Origin: Clonostachys chloroleuca
Taxonomy: Eukaryota; Ascomycota; Sordariomycetes; Hypocreales; Bionectriaceae
DNA: 64,000 bases
Assembly (NCBI GenBank): GCA_037952775.1
Contig: JBANAY010000003.1
Location: forward strand, 35,526,001-35,590,000
Reading direction: 5' to 3'
Under the pieces are notes generated by a model, which was given only the letters and a program-made list of their open reading frames with translations, was not told the origin of the DNA and made no database searches. Made by a program: the position numbers and the translations under genes. This document shows positions 58,509 through 64,000 of the stretch, piece by piece; position 1 is the first letter of the stretch; the number at the start of each line of letters is the position of its first letter.

Positions 58509-61500
58509 ATGCCACACCCCCAGGGTGTGCAGCAATCCGAATCAAAACGAAGCTAAACAAGATAATACGGCATTAATTACAGCATAGCGATACATCGAAG
58601 CAACCAGAGCCAAATGGATACGCAGCGAAGGGTTGATTTGGAATGAGGCTATTGGCAGGAAGCAGTTGCTTTGGGAGGGGAGAGTGGGTCCATGACGTTG
58701 GCCGTGCGCCATGTCTTGGCGACGCTGAGCCAATCAGATACCAGATTGGGCTGAAGTGGATCATAGGGGTCCTGCAGGGTCCTGAAGCGATCACCAGCTC
58801 TTACGTCACGGACCCACTCTGACATCATTCCACCTTCCCCGAATCCTCTGCTCTCTCCCCGCCAACCGCCTCGTGTTAAGCGATTCGAGGATCCTTCTCT
58901 CGTGTGGGACCTGGACGGACCCTTCGCCAAGATTGGCTTTGCTTCTTCTCTTCTTTCAGCTGTCAACGTCACTCAATTCCAACCTGTTCCAAGGCGTCAT
59001 CGTCCCAACTATGCAAGCATCTCGCGTCAGGCGACGGTGCATTGCATGTGCATGCCTGAACAGCGCCATGACGTGCAGTTTCTTTTAATTTTCAACAAAA
59101 ATCAACATTTTTATTTTTCTTCTATTGGGTCATCGACAAACCCTTGTACAAGCACAAGAACGATTTTAATTTCGTGGAGTTAGGGTGGACAGAACAAATG
59201 GGAAAGCATTCTGGGTAGACATTGTTTCAATCCCTTGTTCGACGAGGTCATGAGCGCATAGAATATGTTTTGCTGGGTTTCTTTATTTGATTTTGGCGTG
59301 TTTTGCTCTTATTATCCTTTACCTTTCTATTCTCAAATTCATTGCCTTGTCAATGTCCTCTGGCAGGAAATTGTGGCATTTACTTTTCACTTTTATTCAT
59401 TTTTATACCTGCCACAATATTGTTTCTACCACCAACGACCACGAAATTTTGTTCTAATGGGAAAGAAAAAGCCAGCGCATGGGTTGAGAGGTGTTTGTCA
59501 TATTTTATCCTGCATTTTCATTGAGACTAGAGAAAAACCACGAACGAAAAAGTGGTGGTACATGACGAAATGTAAAGCGAAAGAATCGAATTATTTTCTT
59601 ATCTCTACACTTGATGTCCTCTGCTTTCCTCTCTTTAATCACTGTGAGCCGCTTTGATGTTTGGACTTTCATTCATGGCCCAAATTGTTTGCAGTGCCGA
59701 TTTCCTTGTGTTGTCTATCAGTTAGTATTGCCTCAGAATTAGGTAGCTAAATTAAGAATGTTCTGTCCATATGATGTCCAAACTGTGATTATGCAGAGTC
59801 ATTGACTTTGATTATGACGCTCACCCGGTGCAGGCCATTCCTCATCTGCGACCATTCCCTCATAAAATTAAGAATAGATGACCCAATGTGCGGTCATCGA
59901 CGGAACTAACCTTGGGTGTGTTCGTCCTTGCTGGGGGGGGCGGGGAGTTCCTGTTGGGCGAGACGGACAAAGGGCTCCCTTAGTTTGCACATTGATCGAT
60001 CGCGCCGGCGCCGGGGAAGCACTGTTGGTTTCATCAGTGGCGAAGGGGTCCAGCGCTGATCTTGGGGTTTTCCTCCAGCGATCTGGAGCCCAGGGGGGCT
60101 TAACGCATTTCCTGTCTTAAAACGAGCTCGAGTTTTTCTCCAGCCATTGGGTCTTTGATTTAGTTCAATCGAGGAGGGAATGGGCAGCAGGGCCGGAGGA
60201 GATCGACCGCGCCTACTTGCGCCCTGGAAGAGATGATCAACGGCCGGTTGCGATGTTATGTACGTAGTTGACTTGGGTGTTCGTTGGAGGGATCTGCATA
60301 CAATAGTTTAGTGGGTTGAACGTGCCTGGGGTCCATCTTGAAATTGTTCGATGTGAATGGAATCTTTCTTCACTACTCGCCCAACTGCCTCACATGGTGT
60401 TTTGCGGCCATCGAATTGTGTGGAATATCCTTGAACATCTGAAACTCGAAAGCTCGGTACATCCGCCCGTAGGAATTCACGATAGATGATGGGAAAGGGG
60501 GTGTGCGGTTAGGATCCAAGCTAACTGCCAGAGAGCCGGGGAAATCCCCATGCCAGGCTCGGGGCGTAGCGAAATTCGACATGGAGTTGAGGGGTAATAG
60601 TAGAAGAATCAAACAGAACAGCGATCCATTCAAGGGTTTCGACCTGCTGGGAGCCCGGGGCATGTTGGAAATTGAACGGCGAAAGCTCATGCCATTGATG
60701 GTGCGAGCTGGGGGTGTGCGCGGTAAAGGAGCCTGCACAGGGCCCGTGCGAAGCTGCCTGTACGCGCTGTAATAGGTCGCTAGCCGGCGGACAGGCGCCT
60801 GTGCGTGGGTGCTGAGATTAGACGCTGCAGGCACTCGCTGGAGGGACTGGGAGCTTCTGGTGGGCCTATCCGCGATGATATGGAAGGCCCAAAATAGACG
60901 CTCTAGTAGGGCTGGTTGCCGACCTTTGAAGGATTTCCCGCGACTAAAGGTCCTGTAGGTGATTCTGCTTCCCCAGGCATATGTCTAATTGTGGCACAAT
61001 AGCAACTGCCGTTGCTGCAGCGCGGCTTCCAGAAGGCCACACGCGATTCCTTCATTCTATTGGAACCAACAACACAACATAGGTAAGTTACGAAGAGAGA
61101 TGCAACTTGAAATGCAACTTAAAAGGTTTTGTTATGCTGTAAGAATGTTACCTAATGTTCCAGCCAGACATGTATTCGCACCATGATCAACAAAACTCCG
61201 TAATCAACAACCGAAGATGAGAGCCATGCTCGCGATATATAAATAACTGAAGCATCTTTCTGTATCGTTTGTTTGGTCGTGTGTTTACTCGCGATGCCTC
61301 AGCTGAGGCGGGCAGGGCTTCAGCAACCGTTTCGGCAGTTCCCCCAACCCAGCCCCCACCAGCCCGGATTTGGCTCAAAAGGCCGATTACGTTATACGCA
61401 ATCGCTGGAAATAGGCCTGACGGGCCTCCTGAAGTAGCATACAGAGCACAGGCCATCAGCTAAGCATCCCGAAGCGGGACCACACCCCCAGAATAGCTCC

Positions 61501-62105
61501 CGACGAGCTGACTTGCCCCCGAGAGTGCACGGCGGCGATGTGAATAGGGTCGTTGTCGATGGCAGACCGGCCGCTGAAGCATGGACCTGCTCGACTCTGC
61601 ATCTCATCAGCCAGGCCCTGCTCCGTTTCTTATCATATACCCTGGGATATTATCCGTCATCCTGGCTCAGGCCCTTCCCGTCCTTGGCTCCACGGACACC
61701 ACAGGCGATGCCTTCACACATGCTGCTGAACGGGAAATTTCCTGCGATCCATGCACCTGGCCATGGATCTCCTCCGACACTTCAGGCACGGCATGTCACT
61801 GTGTAGTCTGGGGCTGCTATTTTCACAGCATGCACCCCGGAACGCCAGGTAGGCACAGACTCTATTCTCATCACTTTCTTTTTCTACATCTATGTTTGAA
61901 GCCTGCCCCTCGTGGTGCTCCTTAGTTAGGTCCCCTGGTTCTATTTTATTTTAGATGGTCAACTAGATCTACTACTCAGATGGTGTAGATGCTCTTCAAT
62001 TTTAGAACAACCCCCCTTGCCCCAAGACTGCCTGTGGTTTGAACGAATGGTCTGACCGTCGCCAGCCGGAAGGCGTCTCTCAATGCTGGGCAGCACACCC
62101 CCTAC
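58509..62105. other. 3.6-kb convergent gene-free region
   Basis: T-rich stretches at 59070-59660 look like 3' UTR or low-complexity DNA. An eight-G run at about 59933-59940 followed by further G tracts could form a G-quadruplex. No family is recognised in any frame. Confidence 0.5.
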
Positions 62106-64000
62106 CTAGTCCTCCCACTGGCCGGCCAATCGGCCAAGGACAGCGTCTCTGGCATCGTCGTAGACAGGCGTGATCCCGGTCCATTCGTCGAACTGCACAA
62201 TCCTCAAGTTAGAAACGAAGAATAAAACGTGTGGATCCGGGGAAACACTTACTTGATACCATCCCTGCGATGCAAGCACCTCGAGCCCAGGGATAGTTGT
62301 CCATCCACCGGCATCGTCTGCCAGCTGCATCGCCGGGGTCTGCTGTGGCTTGTACGCCATCTCCAGTAGAACACGTGCCTGCTTGCTGTCGGGTGCCTTG
62401 GCGAGGATGAGACTCAGTAACTCTTGCATGGCAGAGTCGATCGGTCGATCCCCAGGGATTGTGCTGATGATCACAGCTGGGCTCGACTGTAAACTCTCAA
62501 CCTCGGATTTCTCTGACAGTACCTTGAGGCCGAAGCTTTCAGGGAAGTCAGAGATAAGGGCATTGGCCTTTTCCGAGTTTCTGGCTAAGACGTAGATGGG
62601 ACTGAATCCCAGTGACTGTAGAGCAAACACTGCAGCGCGAGTGGTACCACCGGAGCCGACAACCGCGGCAGAGACACCGCTGGCCTCCTGGGCAGAGACA
62701 CCTCCTCGTTTCAACGTGGAGACCATGCCCTTCCAGTCTGTGTTGTCACCGAGCAAGAACTGGCGGCCGTCCTTATTCGTCTCGCCAGTGGGAATCACCG
62801 TATTTACCGCCCCGATGACGCGCGCAGCCTCTGTCAAGTCGTCCAGGCGGTCCATGATATCAAGCTTGAGAGGAATTGTCACCGACGCACCTCCAAAATC
62901 GGGACTGCGTAGGACCTCATCGACATCTGCGACGTTATCAGTCTCGAGCCTGCTGTAGTGGTGGGGCAGGCCCGCCTGCTTGAAGAGAGAGTTATGTAGG
63001 GCTGGCGATCGCGAGGCGGAGATGGGCTTGCCGAAGAGATAGAATTTCTTGGGGGCAATATCTCCAATCAGGGACAGACCTTGTCGGATCTCCGCAGCGG
63101 ATAGCTGGCCTGGGGCCGCCTTGAACGGAAGATCAGGGTGGGACACTGGGGTGAGATATCCGTTGAGGATACGGCTGAGCTGACCAGCGGAGCCCATGTT
63201 GAGGGTGATCATTGGCGTCTTATGGGCCGCCTCCATCCTGGACTTGAACCGGTGCAGGTCGAAGTTGTCCTCGATGGTCTTGGCAGTGCCAACAAGCTTG
63301 ATGACATCTCCAAACTGGAGGGCAGGGTTGTAAAAGGCAATCCAAGAAGCATTCTTCCACGACAGTTGGCCCTTGGGATCGTGATGCGAAGCAATTAACT
63401 GAGTCTGACCACGAGTATCTGACACGGTCTGAATGATGTCCTCACGCGAAGTCACCTCCACGTCTAGGTATTCGACGCCAATCCGCAGACCAAGGGCATA
63501 GAGGGCGGAGAGCTCATCCTGTGCGTCATCGGGGAACGCGCCTCCCTGAGAGACAGTTCGGACTGTGTAGATGATAGGCTTATTGGCAAGGGATCGCAGA
63601 ACAGAAACCGTCTCAGTGACGGCCTCGTGGCTTCGATCCGCAAGGAGATCAACACGTAACTCAACAGCATCCGAACCCACCACAACACGGGGAATGATGT
63701 CCCGGGCATCATTCAGGTTGGGAAGAGTCAAGGATACAAAGAAGCTGTGCTTCTTCTTCGCGAGCGCCGCCTTCTGTCGGCTGTTACCAGTGATGAACTT
63801 GACAAACTGGCGGAAGTCTTGTGGGATATCGGCACGGCTCCCAGTGTTATCGGCATGCGGGCTGTAGTAGAGATGCGTGCTCACATCAGCATACCAGTCC
63901 TTGCGACGCAAGTAAACCTGGCGGATCTCGCTGGTGTAGGCTGGCCGGGACTTGTCCTGCATGAGGTAGTCGATAACCTGGTCGGTGTTACGGTGGACCT
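62106..64000 (-). CDS. Quinate-repressor-like protein (QutR/Qa-1S type; AROM C-terminal homology), partial at right edge
   Basis: The C-terminal ~610 residues of a multidomain protein; the start is beyond base 64000. complement(join(62106..62192,62253..>63998)). The 60-nt intron (GTAAGT, CTAAC branch, GTGCAG) has no in-frame stop and joins QGWYQ to FDEWTGI. Order: the end of a shikimate-kinase-like domain ([20 protein letters not shown]), a type-I 3-dehydroquinase-like domain ([37 protein letters not shown]), then a shikimate-dehydrogenase-like domain ([40 protein letters not shown]). The [11 protein letters not shown] stretch favours the quinate repressor, which keeps quinate-utilisation genes off, over the biosynthetic AROM protein. 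AROM or a DHQase-SDH paralogue cannot be excluded from this part alone. Confidence 0.75.
   Translation of the reverse strand, partial: VHRNTDQVIDYLMQDKSRPAYTSEIRQVYLRRKDWYADVSTHLYYSPHADNTGSRADIPQDFRQFVKFITGNSRQKAALAKKKHSFFVSLTLPNLNDARDIIPRVVVGSDAVELRVDLLADRSHEAVTETVSVLRSLANKPIIYTVRTVSQGGAFPDDAQDELSALYALGLRIGVEYLDVEVTSREDIIQTVSDTRGQTQLIASHHDPKGQLSWKNASWIAFYNPALQFGDVIKLVGTAKTIEDNFDLHRFKSRMEAAHKTPMITLNMGSAGQLSRILNGYLTPVSHPDLPFKAAPGQLSAAEIRQGLSLIGDIAPKKFYLFGKPISASRSPALHNSLFKQAGLPHHYSRLETDNVADVDEVLRSPDFGGASVTIPLKLDIMDRLDDLTEAARVIGAVNTVIPTGETNKDGRQFLLGDNTDWKGMVSTLKRGGVSAQEASGVSAAVVGSGGTTRAAVFALQSLGFSPIYVLARNSEKANALISDFPESFGLKVLSEKSEVESLQSSPAVIISTIPGDRPIDSAMQELLSLILAKAPDSKQARVLLEMAYKPQQTPAMQLADDAGGWTTIPGLEVLASQGWYQVSVSPDPHVLFFVSNLRIVQFDEWTGITPVYDDARDAVLGRLAGQWED

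Noticed and set aside
59265..59657. 130-codon frame rich in Phe/Tyr/Cys
   Set aside because: It comes from T-rich sequence and reads as low-complexity translation, not a membrane protein with a proper start.
62106..64000. Full pentafunctional AROM enzyme
   Set aside because: Only the three C-terminal domains can be inferred, and [11 protein letters not shown] fits the quinate-repressor group better. The upstream part is outside the window, so this is not final.

Overview
The window is nuclear DNA from a filamentous ascomycete (Pezizomycotina, most like a Sordariomycete; I cannot name the species). The genes are separated by long intergenic regions. Most carry 1-9 short introns of about 50-130 nt with GT(A/G)AGT-type donors and CTAAC/CTGAC-like branch sites. 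The tRNA genes have short introns, histones H3 and H4 form a divergent pair, and the proteins are typical fungal orthologues. There are no bacterial operons, CRISPR arrays or phage genes.

Layout from left to right: the 3' end of the 2-oxoglutarate dehydrogenase E1 gene (1-1349, +); an Arg/Ser-rich glycine-zipper protein (2179-3135, -); the autophagy PROPPIN Atg18 (4806-6387, +, with an apparent 1-nt frameshift); a Pps1-type tandem phosphatase (7233-9410, -); a tRNA island with three tRNA-Cys(GCA) genes, two of them an exact inverted pair, around an AT-richer 3.6-kb segment, then tRNA-Glu(CTC); the TFIIH helicase Rad3/XPD (16953-19832, +, ten exons including micro-exons of 10 and 20 nt); a DDHD-domain phospholipase (20231-23415, -, with a second apparent 1-nt frameshift); an 8.6-kb block without recognisable genes; a C2H2 transcription factor (32000-33446, +); the U4/U6 snRNP protein Prp3 (37050-38640, -), divergent from the RNA polymerase I largest subunit (39198-44298, +); an HXXXD acyltransferase (45132-46886, +); histone H3 (48349-48881, -) divergent from histone H4 (50405-50888, +); an Rpn4-like C2H2 factor (56607-58508, +); and the C-terminal part of a quinate-repressor-like (QutR/Qa-1S) or AROM-like protein running off the right edge (62106-64000, -).

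The genes are mostly independent housekeeping functions: the TCA cycle, autophagy, transcription and repair, splicing, rRNA synthesis and chromatin. The only clear co-regulated unit is H3/H4, where an identical 10-nt element lies about 145-177 nt upstream of each start codon. The quinate-repressor-like gene may mark the edge of a quinate-utilisation cluster beyond the window.

I did not find a convincing undescribed system. The items most worth checking are: two frame breaks, both at G homopolymers; the inverted tRNA-Cys pair around a poly-A tract; the shared histone element; three in-frame stop-free introns; a Pps1 whose first phosphatase signature has lost its arginine; and a repressor-like protein that keeps its DHQase/SDH catalytic motifs.
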